Shown here one piece after another: positions 25,162-33,863 of a stretch of 44,307 nt of DNA; position 1 is the first letter of the stretch; each line of letters starts with the position of its first letter. This DNA is from Vicinamibacteria bacterium (GTDB lineage Bacteria > Acidobacteriota > Vicinamibacteria > Vicinamibacterales > UBA8438), in the NCBI GenBank assembly GCA_022821235.1, contig JAJEEA010000465.1, positions 1-44,307 on the forward strand. The letters are read 5' to 3'. Made by a program: the position numbers and the translations under genes. The notes below the pieces were generated by a model. The model was not told the DNA's origin, made no database searches, and worked only from the letters and a program-made list of their open reading frames with translations.

Positions 25162-26364
25162 CTATGCGGCCGGCTGCCGCTCCATTCCGTTCCGCTGCAG
25201 CCCCAGCACGACGAGGACGAGCGCCAGCATCCACAACGCCGCCGGCGGGAACGCCGTCACCACGTCGCAGAGGGGAACGTCGTTGTGCAGCGCCAGTCGT
25301 CCGAACACCGTGTCCTGAATCTCGGGAGGCAGACACAGCCCGGTACCGCCATCGATCGACAGATCGGCCAGCGCCGTGAGGTTTCCGAGCTCGACGGGAA
25401 TCGACCCGCTCAATTGGTTGTCGGCGAGGTACAGGCGTTCCAGGTCGGTCAACCGACCCAGCTCGGGCGGGATCGGCCCGCTCAACTGGTTCCATGAGAG
25501 CGCCAGGCTCTCGAGGTTGGTCAACTGGCCCAGTTCGGGCGGGATCAGCCCGCTCAGCTCGTTCCGCGCGAGCGGCAGGGACTCCAGGCGGGTCAGCCGG
25601 CCCAGCTCGGGGGGAATCGGCCCGCTCAACTGGTTCCGCGAGAGCTGCAGGGTTTCCAGGCGGGTCAACCGGCCCAGCTCGGGGGGAATCGGCCCGCTCA
25701 ACCGGTTTTCCCAGAGTGTGAGGAACTCGAGGACGGTCAACTGGCCCTGCTCGGGGGGAATCGGCCCGCTCAACTGGTTCCGGGCGAGCTGCACGGTATT
25801 CAGGCGGGTCAACCGGCCCAGCTCGGGCGGGATCGGCCCGCTCAACTGGTTGCTGTAGAAGCTCAGGAAATACAGGTTGGTCAACTGGCCCAGCTCGGGG
25901 GGAATCGGCCCGCTCAACTGGTTTTCGGGGATCTGCAGGAACCCCAGGCTGGTCAACTGTCCCAGCTCGGGGGGAATCGGCCCGCTCAACTGGTTCCGGA
26001 ACAGCGAGAGGTTGACGAGTCTGGTCAACCTCACCACGTCGGGCGGGACCGACCCGTTCAAGTTGTTGCTGTGCAGGACCAGCCCCCGCACACGACCCTC
26101 GTCGTGGGTCTGGACCCCGCGCCACTCCGAGAGCGGCTCGTTGCTCAGCCAGTTGGTGTCGAAGAGCCAGTCGGGCCCGCCGGTGGCGTGGTAGAACCTC
26201 TCGAGCACCTCCCGATCCGAGTCCACGCCCACCTGACCGCGGGCCTCGTCACCCGGGACGACCCCGGCCGCGATCACCAACAGGCCAATCCGGATACCCC
26301 TCGAACATCTCGGTCCGGCCGCGATGGCGAGGACCCCGGCCGCGAGACACGATCGTCGACTCAT
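25162..26364 (-). CDS. Exported plant-type leucine-rich-repeat protein, copy 2
   Basis: A 400-residue paralogue of the gene at 22408. It has a signal region, a cap with DREVLERFYHATGGPDWLF, and ten LRRs with consensus NQLSGPIPPELGRLTRLExL. The end is the same as in copy 1: LCLPPEIQDTVFGRLAL and PAALWMLALVLVVLGL. Sequence identity extends ~20 bp past both stop codons, then breaks, which marks a tandem duplication. Surface or secreted protein binding is the probable role. It lies directly upstream of the truncated VWFA fragment and directly downstream of the two metallopeptidase genes, all on the minus strand. Confidence 0.88.
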   Translation of the reverse strand: MSRRSCLAAGVLAIAAGPRCSRGIRIGLLVIAAGVVPGDEARGQVGVDSDREVLERFYHATGGPDWLFDTNWLSNEPLSEWRGVQTHDEGRVRGLVLHSNNLNGSVPPDVVRLTRLVNLSLFRNQLSGPIPPELGQLTSLGFLQIPENQLSGPIPPELGQLTNLYFLSFYSNQLSGPIPPELGRLTRLNTVQLARNQLSGPIPPEQGQLTVLEFLTLWENRLSGPIPPELGRLTRLETLQLSRNQLSGPIPPELGRLTRLESLPLARNELSGLIPPELGQLTNLESLALSWNQLSGPIPPELGRLTDLERLYLADNQLSGSIPVELGNLTALADLSIDGGTGLCLPPEIQDTVFGRLALHNDVPLCDVVTAFPPAALWMLALVLVVLGLQRNGMERQPAA

Positions 26365-26416
26365 CGAAGGTTGCTCCTCTTCGTCTTGCCCCGGCCCGCC
26401 GGTTCGAGGTCCAGCT

Positions 26417-27553
26417 CTAGTCGATGGCTATGCCGCCATGGTCGAACGGTGAGGATACGCGCCGCGGCGGTCGCGGGCCGAATGCGCCGAGGGCGATGTC
26501 GGCATGCGTGGCGCCACGCGGTTGCGTATAGGCGAAGGCTCCGTGGTGCTGCTCCAGGGGCGAGAAATCCTGGTGCCCGGGGGCGCTCGGATGCATGACG
26601 TCGACGGTGTTGGGCGTGTGGTAGAAGCCGAGGGCGTGGCCGATTTCGTGCATGATCACGGACGGCGTGAGGCAAGAGCGTCTTTCCATGTTGAGCACGA
26701 TGCACCCGCGCAGACGTCCGACGTACGCCCGTCCGCAATTGCTGGCCTCGATTTCCATTTCCCGGCAGGCGGGAGCCACCGGAGTCTCTCCCGGCGTGAG
26801 CCCCTCGATGGTAATCTGCCCGCCCCCGCCCCGCTCCTGCGCGGCCAGCGGTCCGGTGTCGATCCGGCCGGTGTACGGCGCCCCGGTCAACTGCGGCACC
26901 GCGTGGGGAATCGTCTCCCGGATCCGATCGACGAGAGCCGGATCCAGGCTGGTCTCCAACAGGAAGAAGTCCGGTGACGGCGTGGGCAGCCGCCACAGCA
27001 CCCGCTCCTCGAGCTCGCGATACGTGAAGCCGGCGTTCTCGCAGGTCGTCCGCGTGCGGCACTCGTGGTCGTTGAACGCGAGCTGTCTCCAGAAGGTCGC
27101 GTCGGGTCCCGGCGGCCGGACCTCGACGGTGACCGTCGCGCGGTGGTCGCCGACCGTCGCCATGATCGTGGAAACGCCGGTGGCGTGAGCCCGCACGGCT
27201 CCCCCCGCGTCGACCGAGGCCACCGCGGAGTCGCTCGACGTCCAGGCGGCGACCTCGATTCTCTTCGTGCCGTCGCTGTACGCCCCATGCACCTCGAGCC
27301 GGACCGTGTAGCCGACGACCAGGCCCCCGGGCGGGGCGTTGACGATCTCGATGCTCACGAGGGTTCGATCGACGGGCTCGGGGGCGGTGGGGGCGGTCGG
27401 GCTGCGGACGTCGTCGCTGCCGCAGCCGGCCTCGAGAAGCGCGAGGGCGAGCGCGGCCGCCGCGCGGCGGCCCGCCCTGACCCTCCCGCGGCGTGAGGGG
27501 CAACCGCCGGCAGGCTGCCTCGCGTGAGAGTTGACCCGAACCGCGTCCCTCAT
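26417..27553 (-). CDS. Lipoprotein zinc metallopeptidase with Ig-like (Big_2) domain, copy 1
   Basis: A 378-residue protein starting at an ATG with AGAGGTGA just upstream. An arginine-rich start leads to a lipobox ALLEAGC. A bacterial Ig-like domain (~65-150) follows: IEIVNAPPGGLVVGYTVRLE and AVASVDAGGAVRAHATGVS. The peptidase part holds IMHEIGHALGFYHT near residue 300, an extended metzincin-like motif HExxHxxGxxH. VMHPSAPGHQDFSP follows and could supply the Met-turn. The ending FDHGGIAID is shared with copy 2. It is probably a surface or outer-membrane-tethered protease; the substrate is unknown. Copy 2 lies 50 bp upstream. Confidence 0.85.
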   Translation of the reverse strand: MRDAVRVNSHARQPAGGCPSRRGRVRAGRRAAAALALALLEAGCGSDDVRSPTAPTAPEPVDRTLVSIEIVNAPPGGLVVGYTVRLEVHGAYSDGTKRIEVAAWTSSDSAVASVDAGGAVRAHATGVSTIMATVGDHRATVTVEVRPPGPDATFWRQLAFNDHECRTRTTCENAGFTYRELEERVLWRLPTPSPDFFLLETSLDPALVDRIRETIPHAVPQLTGAPYTGRIDTGPLAAQERGGGGQITIEGLTPGETPVAPACREMEIEASNCGRAYVGRLRGCIVLNMERRSCLTPSVIMHEIGHALGFYHTPNTVDVMHPSAPGHQDFSPLEQHHGAFAYTQPRGATHADIALGAFGPRPPRRVSSPFDHGGIAID

Positions 27554-27603
27554 GTCACCTCTCTCGTGCCGCTGCCCGGGGAGCTTCCCTTCAGGACGGT
27601 CCG

Positions 27604-28722
27604 CTAGTCGACGGCGACTCCGCCGTGGTCGAAAGGAGACGGTACCAGCCGGGGGCGGCGGGGACCGAACGCGCCGAGGGCGATTTCGGAGTACGTGGCG
27701 CCGCGCCGTTGCGTGTACGCGAAGGCGCCGTGGTACTGCTCGAGGGGCGAGAAGACCGCGCTCTGGTTTCCGAGCGCGCTCGGGTGCATGATGTCGACGG
27801 CGTTGGGCGTGTGGTAGAAGCCGAGGGCGTGGCCGACCTCGTGCATGATGAGCGATGGGGTCAGGCACGCCCGCGTATGCGTGTTCAGGATGATGCATCC
27901 GCGCTCGCGGCCGATGTACGCCTTCCCGCAGACATACGACTCGGTGCCGATGTTCCGGCACGCCGAGGAGGTCGGGGTCTCCTGAGGCACGACGCCCTCG
28001 ATGACGATCCAGTTGCCTCCGGACGGCTCCGGCGCACCCTGCGGGGCGGTCTCGACGCGGCCGGTGTAGGGGACTCCCGTCAACTGCGGCACGGCGCGGG
28101 GAATCGTTTCCCGGATGACGTCGACGAGGTTCGGGACCGCCAGGCTGTCTTCCAGCACGAGGAAGTTCGGCGACGGTGTCGGCAGCCGCCAGAGCACGCG
28201 TGCCGCGAGATCGGCGCACGTCTCCTCGGGCCGGCTGCACTCGTGGTCGTTGAACGCGAGCTGTCTCCAGAACGTCTCGTCGGGTCCGGGCGGCCGGATC
28301 TCGACGGTGGCGGTGGCGCTGAAGCCCTCGGCCCTCGCGGTGATGGTCACCACCCCGGCGGCGAGGGCCTCGAGGGTGCCGTCCGCGTCGATGGGAGCCA
28401 GGGCGGGGGCGCTCGATGTCCATTCGGCCGTCACGATGCGGTAGGCGCCGTTGCTGTAGGTGAGGCGCGCCTGCAGCTCGACCTCGTAGCCGACGACCAA
28501 ACCGTCCGGCGGGGCGCCGACGATGTCGAGGCTCTGGGCCACCGGGGCCGATGGGGTCGTGGGAGTCGGGGCGGTCGGGGTGCGGACGTCGTCGCCCCCG
28601 CAGCCGGCGTTCAGGAACGCCAGGGCGAGCGCGGCAAGCATCCGGCACTCCGCCGGGGGGCCCGTGCGTGGGGGCGGCCGCCTCCTGGCGCGCGGAGCCT
28701 CGTACGGCCTGCCCGGTGGCAT
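27604..28722 (-). CDS. Lipoprotein zinc metallopeptidase with Ig-like (Big_2) domain, copy 2
   Basis: A 372-residue paralogue of the gene at 26417, with the same architecture. It has lipobox AFLNAGC, an Ig-like domain (LDIVGAPPDGLVVGYEVELQ), then IMHEVGHALGFYHT with the HExxHxxGxxH zinc motif and DIMHPSALGNQ for the Met-turn. Shared segments such as TFWRQLAFNDHEC and RVLWRLPTPSPNF show a clear tandem duplication. An ATG at 28641 has GGAG six bases upstream and may be the true start, leaving a very short lipoprotein signal. The longer start at 28722 aligns better with copy 1. The HGGVAVD ending is conserved. Confidence 0.84.
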   Translation of the reverse strand: MPPGRPYEAPRARRRPPPRTGPPAECRMLAALALAFLNAGCGGDDVRTPTAPTPTTPSAPVAQSLDIVGAPPDGLVVGYEVELQARLTYSNGAYRIVTAEWTSSAPALAPIDADGTLEALAAGVVTITARAEGFSATATVEIRPPGPDETFWRQLAFNDHECSRPEETCADLAARVLWRLPTPSPNFLVLEDSLAVPNLVDVIRETIPRAVPQLTGVPYTGRVETAPQGAPEPSGGNWIVIEGVVPQETPTSSACRNIGTESYVCGKAYIGRERGCIILNTHTRACLTPSLIMHEVGHALGFYHTPNAVDIMHPSALGNQSAVFSPLEQYHGAFAYTQRRGATYSEIALGAFGPRRPRLVPSPFDHGGVAVD

Positions 28723-29037
28723 GGATCCAGACTAACATGGCGGCGGAACGTGGCCGGTCGCGGAGACCAAGGGGGATGCCGGCGGACCGGTGCGGCCTTC
28801 CGATGAGTCGACGAGAAACCGTGGGCGGGAGCTGCCAGCCGCAACTCCATCGAGGTCCTCGTGCGCGAGTGGCTGCATCCCGGCAGGGACGCCTGACCAC
28901 GCCGCTCCGTCCCGCGGGTTCCGGCGCGGTCGCTGGGGACATGACGGTACAATGGACAATCGCCAACGGCTGCCCGGTGCCGCGGGTCCATCGGGAGCCG
29001 GCTCCCGGCGGGCCGCTCACGCAGATTGGATTGCAGT
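28723..29037. other. Divergent intergenic region
   Basis: These 315 bp lie between the metallopeptidase pair and the SGNH hydrolase. TACAAT at 28948-28953 is a possible -10 box for the plus-strand gene, with no clear -35. No gene or repeat was recognised. Confidence 0.4.
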
Positions 29038-31392
29038 ATGACGATGCACAGGATTCCCGGTTTCCGAGGGGCCGTGGGCCCGGTCCGTCGCGCCGCGGGC
29101 GGGCGCTCGTGGTCGCTCCCCCTGGCGGCCGTCGTCGCCGTCGTCCTCGCGGTTCCCGCCGTGTCGTCCGCGCAGGGCCGCTGGGTGGGCACGTGGGCGA
29201 CGGGGCCCGTCGCGGTCGAGCCGCCGCCGCCAGAGGTGCAGGCGGAAGAGGTGCCCACACCGTCGCCGCGCACGCCGGTGCGGGTGCGGAACCAGACGAT
29301 CCGGCAGGTGGTCCGCACGAGCATCGGCGGGTCGCAGGTGCGGGTGACCCTCACGAACCTGTTCGGCACCGAGCCGCTCGAGATCGGCGCCGCCCACGTC
29401 GCCGCGCGGGGCGACGACGGGGCCATCGGGGCCGGCGCCCACCTGACCTTCGGCGGCCACCCGGCGGTCACCATCGAGGCGGGCTCGACGGTGCTGAGCG
29501 ATCCGGTCGCCCTCGCAGTGGCGCCGCTCGGCGACCTGGTCATCGACCTCTATGTGCCGGGCGACACGTGGGGATCGACCTCGCCGGCCACCATGCATCT
29601 CACCGGGCTGTCGACGACGGTCGTGTCGGCGCCGGGCAACCACGTCGGCGCCGGGCAGTTCGATGACGAGCGCGACACGCAGCAGTGGTTCTACCTGTCG
29701 CGGGTCGACGTGTGGACGGAGACGGCGCCCGGCGCCATCGTGGCGATGGGCGACTCCATCACCGACGGCACCGGCTCGACGGTCGACGCGAACCGCCGCT
29801 GGCCCGACTTCCTGGCGCGCCGGCTCGCGGCCGAGCTCGGCGACGCCGCGCCCGGCGTGCTGAACGTGGGCATCGCCGGCAACCGCGTGCTCAGCCACAA
29901 CGCGGGACTCGGCATACTGCGTCGGGCCGGCCGCCCCGCGCCCCCGGGCGCAGGCGAGCCGCCCAACCCGAACGCCCTCTTCGGCCCGAGCGGCCTGTCG
30001 CGGTTCGACCGCGACGTGCTGCTGCAGCCCGGCGCGACCCACGTCATCGTCCTCGAGACGACCAACGACATCGGGATGGCGTTCGACGACGCGTGGCCGT
30101 CGGTCGACGACCTCATCGCGGGGCACCGGACGCTGATTCAGCGCGCGCACGCGCGGGGGTTGAAGGTCTACGGGGGCACCCTCCTGCCGTTCGAGGGCGC
30201 CTTCTACTGGACGGAGGCGGGCGAGGCGAAGCGGCAGGCGATCAACGCGTGGATCCGCACCAGCGGCGCCTACGACGGGGTCGTCGACTTCGACGCGGCG
30301 GTGCGCGACCCCGACGAGCCGACGCGGTTCCGGTGGGACCTGCACGCCGGCGACTGGCTGCACCCGTCCGACGCCGGCTACGAGGCGATGGCGAATGCCG
30401 TCGATCTGACGCTGTTCGACGCACCGGCGGCCGCTCGCGCTGCCACCGTGTCGGGACCCCGTACCCCCTGGGGCGCGCCGGACCTGGGCGGCGTCTGGGA
30501 CTTCCGGACCCTGACCCCGCTGGAGCGGCCGGCCGCGCTGGGCGACCAGGCCGTCCTCACCCCGGAGGAGGCGGCCGAGTTCCGGGCCACCGCGATCGAG
30601 AGCCGCAACGCCGACCGGCGCGACGGCGGCGCCCGGCGCGACGTCGAGCGCGCCTACAACGACTTCTGGTGGGACTACGGCGACAGCCTGACGGGAGACC
30701 TGCGCACGTCGCTCATCGTCGATCCCCCCGACGGCCGCAGTCCCGCGCGGGCCGACGGCGTGGACGAGGCCGACCAGGCGCGCCGCACGGCGTGGCGCCG
30801 GCCGGTCCGCGAGCGGGTCGTCTTCGATTCGCCGGCGCGCGGGCCCGAGGACCTCGGCCTGTCCGAGCGGTGCATGCTCGGCTTCAACGCCGGCCCGCCG
30901 ATGCTGCCGAGCGCCTACAACAACAACATCCACATCCTCCAGACCCCCGACCACGTGGTCATCTTCAACGAGATGGTCCACGACGCGCGCATCGTGCCGC
31001 TGGGCGACGTGCCGCACCTGCCCGGTACGGTCCGCCAGTGGCTCGGCGACTCGCGCGGGCGCTGGGACGGCGACGCCCTCGTGGTCGAGTCGACCAACTT
31101 CACGCACAAGACCGGCAGCTTCTACACCATCGCCCGTTCCTACGGTTCGGGCGAGACGATGCGGCTGGTCGAGCGCTTCACCCGCGAGGACGACGACCGC
31201 CTGCGCTACGAGTTCACGGTCGACGACCCCGCGACGTTCACGCAGCCGTTCACCGCGATGATCCCGATGACGCGGACCGACGCGCCGCTCTTCGAGTACG
31301 CCTGCCACGAGGGCAACTACGGCATGACCAACCTGCTGGCCGGCGCCCGCGTGCAGGAGCGCGAGGCCGCCGTCTCCGACACGGCGCGCTGA
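29038..31392 (+). CDS. Exported SGNH (GDSL-type) hydrolase fused to an unknown C-terminal domain
   Basis: A 784-residue protein with a signal peptide ending near PAVSSAQ. A beta-rich N-terminal module (RQVVRTSIGGSQVRVTLTNL) precedes the SGNH domain. Its blocks are AMGDSITDG with nucleophile S240, NVGIAGNRVL (Gly), LETTNDIG (Asn), and DWLHPSDAGY (the Asp/His pair). This set predicts an esterase or carbohydrate-deacetylase-like hydrolase. From ~476 to the end it matches the separate protein at 32720: LGGVWDFRTLTPLERPA, ILQTPDHVVIFNEMVHDARI, RGRWDGDALVVESTNF, and YACHEGNYGM. The fusion suggests that the C-terminal domain works on the same substrate. ATG 29038 was chosen; a TTG at 29026 is possible. 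Confidence 0.85.
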   Translation: MTMHRIPGFRGAVGPVRRAAGGRSWSLPLAAVVAVVLAVPAVSSAQGRWVGTWATGPVAVEPPPPEVQAEEVPTPSPRTPVRVRNQTIRQVVRTSIGGSQVRVTLTNLFGTEPLEIGAAHVAARGDDGAIGAGAHLTFGGHPAVTIEAGSTVLSDPVALAVAPLGDLVIDLYVPGDTWGSTSPATMHLTGLSTTVVSAPGNHVGAGQFDDERDTQQWFYLSRVDVWTETAPGAIVAMGDSITDGTGSTVDANRRWPDFLARRLAAELGDAAPGVLNVGIAGNRVLSHNAGLGILRRAGRPAPPGAGEPPNPNALFGPSGLSRFDRDVLLQPGATHVIVLETTNDIGMAFDDAWPSVDDLIAGHRTLIQRAHARGLKVYGGTLLPFEGAFYWTEAGEAKRQAINAWIRTSGAYDGVVDFDAAVRDPDEPTRFRWDLHAGDWLHPSDAGYEAMANAVDLTLFDAPAAARAATVSGPRTPWGAPDLGGVWDFRTLTPLERPAALGDQAVLTPEEAAEFRATAIESRNADRRDGGARRDVERAYNDFWWDYGDSLTGDLRTSLIVDPPDGRSPARADGVDEADQARRTAWRRPVRERVVFDSPARGPEDLGLSERCMLGFNAGPPMLPSAYNNNIHILQTPDHVVIFNEMVHDARIVPLGDVPHLPGTVRQWLGDSRGRWDGDALVVESTNFTHKTGSFYTIARSYGSGETMRLVERFTREDDDRLRYEFTVDDPATFTQPFTAMIPMTRTDAPLFEYACHEGNYGMTNLLAGARVQEREAAVSDTAR

Positions 31393-31556
31393 CGGGACCT
31401 GCACCGAGGATGTCTGGGAAAGTTCGATGCAGAGACTCGCCGATCGTCGCTTCGCCGCGATCTCCGGTGTTGCTTCGGTCTGGCCACCGACGTTTACGCC
31501 GCCGTGGGACAGCCAGTAACCGATCGATTGACTGGGCGCTCGCGCCCCGAACTGCC

Positions 31557-32102
31557 ATGACCGACTCTGCGACCAAGGCGGCGGCGACTGCGGGCGGACC
31601 GGTGGCGCAGGAGGTTGCGGCGTGGTTGAAGGCTCTCAGGTTGGGTTGGACGCAGCCCGTTGAGAAGCCGCTGAAGGCGTGGGAGCGACGGTTCTTCGCT
31701 TGCGCGGGGACCCTCACGTGGCTGGTCGGACTTGTTCTGTTTTCGGCCGTAGCCGAGCCGCGTTTCGCCAACTTCGTCTTCAGCGGGGCGTCTTTGACCG
31801 TACTGCTTGTTGTGATTCCGATCGTGATGTTGTGGTTCGGCTGGCTCGTCGCCTGGGTGGAACGCCCATCCAGCCCGATTCGGTTGTTCCTGGACGGTCT
31901 TCTTCTGCCCGCCGCGACGCTCGTCATCATCGCATTGTCGATGGGGCGAATACCGGCTGCCACGGAGCCGGGGTCGGCCCCGGTCTCTCTGCGGCCCCCC
32001 GACAGCACGGAAATCGGCGCCGGATCGGGCTTGGAGGAACCCCGGGCAGGCGGTGAACCAACATCCGATACGTCGTCTTCCTCCAACGGAGGTCGGCCAT
32101 GA
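31557..32102 (+). CDS. Membrane protein of unknown function (three TM helices)
   Basis: A 181-residue protein. Hydrophobic segments lie at about residues 46-66 (FACAGTLTWLVGLVLFSAVA), 77-100 (SLTVLLVVIPIVMLWFGWLV) and 110-129. The cytoplasmic-looking N-terminus and the Ser/Pro/Gly-rich tail (SGLEEPRAGGEPTSDTSSSS) are soluble. I do not recognise a family. It overlaps the next gene by ATGA, so the pair is co-translated. Codon use is less GC-extreme than in the neighbours. Confidence 0.65.
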   Translation: MTDSATKAAATAGGPVAQEVAAWLKALRLGWTQPVEKPLKAWERRFFACAGTLTWLVGLVLFSAVAEPRFANFVFSGASLTVLLVVIPIVMLWFGWLVAWVERPSSPIRLFLDGLLLPAATLVIIALSMGRIPAATEPGSAPVSLRPPDSTEIGAGSGLEEPRAGGEPTSDTSSSSNGGRP

Positions 32103-32608
32103 GAAGCCGGCTGCCGGACCGTGTGTTTCCGCCCACCTTGTGGGTGTTCATCCTGGCGGTCGTCGCTATCGCGTCACCGGGCAACGTCAACGCGCAAACC
32201 GAGTCGTCCAACCAGGTTCCCATGCAGCTTGTCGAGGATGCTGATGAGGTGCCCGTGGAGCCTGTCGAGGATGTCGACATGCTCACGCGGCTGAAATGGA
32301 CTCTGCAGTTGATCTTCGCACCCGGGGTCATTGCACACGTCAATCCACTCTACGCATACGAGCCGAAGAGTGTCGAAGGTCAAGAGGTCCGCTTGGAGCG
32401 AGTTGGCCCTGTCGCCATGGTAGGGGAGTGCAGCGTTCCCTCCTCCGGCGATGATGAGAGGTGGTGTGCGCAGTACTTCAGCGACGTCACTGCCGCCTAT
32501 CACGCCGCCTACGCGGCTGCGGCCGACGGTGACTACTACTTCGCGACGACGTACCCGCTCGCGAACGTCCGACCCGCGCGCCGGTTCATCTCGCAGGAGT
32601 CACCATGA
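32099..32608 (+). CDS. Exported protein of unknown function
   Basis: A 169-residue protein with a signal peptide (LWVFILAVVAIASPGNVNAQ). The mature part starts with an acidic stretch (LVEDADEVPVEPVEDVDM). Two cysteines, in VGECSVPSSG and RWCAQYF, could form a disulfide. The end is Ala/Tyr-rich (AAYHAAYAAAADGDYYF). No family was recognised. It is coupled to the three-TM protein by ATGA overlap, so the two products probably act together at the cytoplasmic membrane. Confidence 0.6.
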   Translation: MRSRLPDRVFPPTLWVFILAVVAIASPGNVNAQTESSNQVPMQLVEDADEVPVEPVEDVDMLTRLKWTLQLIFAPGVIAHVNPLYAYEPKSVEGQEVRLERVGPVAMVGECSVPSSGDDERWCAQYFSDVTAAYHAAYAAAADGDYYFATTYPLANVRPARRFISQESP

Positions 32609-32719
32609 ACGGTAGTGTTGCCGGTTGCGGGACAACACGTTCCGTGCATCTGGGCGACGCGCCGGCAACGGAACGGGCGACCGCGGCGCGTTGACGACCC
32701 GACGGAAAGGAGCCATTCG

Positions 32720-33754
32720 ATGCGGACATTCAACAGTTCCCGATGCCTCATCATCGCGGCCCTCGCCGGCGCCGGCCTGCTCGCCGGCGCGGCCGGGGCG
32801 AGCGCGCAGCTCGAGCGCGTCGTCGACCCCGACTGGACGCTGCCCCGGACGCCGGACGGCCAGCCCGACCTCCAGGGCATGTGGGGCAACAAGACCCTGA
32901 CCCCCATCGAGCGACCGGCCGAGCTCGGGGGACGCGCGTTCCTGACCGACGAGGAGATCGCGGCCATCAACCAGCAACGCATCGTCGACGAGCGGGCGCG
33001 CGACGAGGCCCCGGCGCGGCGCTACGAGGCGGGCCAGAACGTCGGCGGCTACGGCAGCTACTGGCTCGACGCGGGCGACACGGTGCTGTCGACGGGGCAG
33101 ACCTCGCTCATCGTCGACCCGCCCGACGGGCGCGCCCGCATCCGGCAGTGGGCCCTCGACGCCAAGCAGTACAACCTCGACCACAACGGTGACGACTACA
33201 TCCACATGAGCGTGTGGGACCGCTGCATCTCGCGCGGCGTCCCCGGCTCGATGCTCCCGGCCGGCTACAACAACGCCTACCGCATCGTGCAGACGCCCGA
33301 CCACTTCGTCATCCAGCACGAGATGATCCACGACGTCCGCATCATCCCCATCTCGGACCAGCCGCACGTCGACGCGAACATCCGCATGTGGATGGGCGAC
33401 TCCCGCGGCCGCTGGGAGGGCGACACCCTCGTGGTCGAGTCGAGGAACTTCCACAACCGCGGCTGGATCGCGTCGAGCGCCGCCGGCCGCCGCCTCAAGG
33501 GCATTCCCACCAGCAAGGCCCTCGAGGTCGTCGAGCGTTTCCGCCGCGTCTCCGAGGACACCATCCTCTGGACCGTGACCGTCACCGACCCGAACGTGTA
33601 CACGGCGCCGTTCACCATCCAGATGCCCCTGACCGCCGACCCCACCTACGAGATCTACGAGTACGCGTGCCACGAGGGCAACTGGGCGGTGCGCAACGCC
33701 CTGAGCGGCCAGCGCGTCCTCGACGCGCAGGCGGCCGACGATCAGGAGCAGTGA
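32720..33754 (+). CDS. Exported protein of unknown function, paralogous to the SGNH fusion's C-terminal domain
   Basis: A 344-residue protein with AAAGGAG 7 nt before its ATG. The signal peptide ends near AGASAQ. The mature protein is almost entirely the domain also found at residues ~476-784 of the 29038 gene: DLQGMWGNKTLTPIERPAEL, FLTDEEIAAINQQR, TSLIVDPPDGRAR, RIVQTPDHFVIQHEMIHDVR, RGRWEGDTLVVESRNF, and YACHEGNWAVRNALSG. Such stand-alone proteins are common in acidobacterial genomes, usually as hypothetical proteins. The conserved H/E/D residues in HEMIHDVR and CHEGN could bind a metal, which is speculative. A strong hairpin follows the stop. Confidence 0.75.
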   Translation: MRTFNSSRCLIIAALAGAGLLAGAAGASAQLERVVDPDWTLPRTPDGQPDLQGMWGNKTLTPIERPAELGGRAFLTDEEIAAINQQRIVDERARDEAPARRYEAGQNVGGYGSYWLDAGDTVLSTGQTSLIVDPPDGRARIRQWALDAKQYNLDHNGDDYIHMSVWDRCISRGVPGSMLPAGYNNAYRIVQTPDHFVIQHEMIHDVRIIPISDQPHVDANIRMWMGDSRGRWEGDTLVVESRNFHNRGWIASSAAGRRLKGIPTSKALEVVERFRRVSEDTILWTVTVTDPNVYTAPFTIQMPLTADPTYEIYEYACHEGNWAVRNALSGQRVLDAQAADDQEQ

Positions 33755-33760
33755 GCTGCC

Positions 33761-33793
33761 GGCGGCTGCGGGGCACCGGGCGCCGCAGCCGCC
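33761..33793. terminator. Strong hairpin between convergent genes
   Basis: A perfect 11-bp GC stem pairs 33761-33771 with 33783-33793 around an 11-nt loop. It lies 7 bp after the stop of the 32720 gene and 70 bp from the convergent NIPSNAP stop. No U-tract follows on either strand, so termination may need Rho or may be partial. Confidence 0.5.
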
Positions 33794-33863
33794 AATCCGT
33801 TCCCCGGAACCGCCGCCGGTAGCTCCGTCGGCTTGGACGCGGCCCGAAACGGTGGATGGGTGC

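Noticed and set aside
22500-26050. CRISPR-like or minisatellite array, because ~72-bp repeats recur at regular spacing
   Set aside because: The repeats are codons of leucine-rich repeats, in frame, with conserved Leu/Asn/Pro/Gly positions, and they lack unique spacers between identical short repeats.
25142-26125. Extending the VWFA-related frame upstream through LRR gene 2
   Set aside because: In that region the LRR phase carries ten regular repeats, and the extended phase reads as Arg/Pro/Ala-rich shadow peptide.
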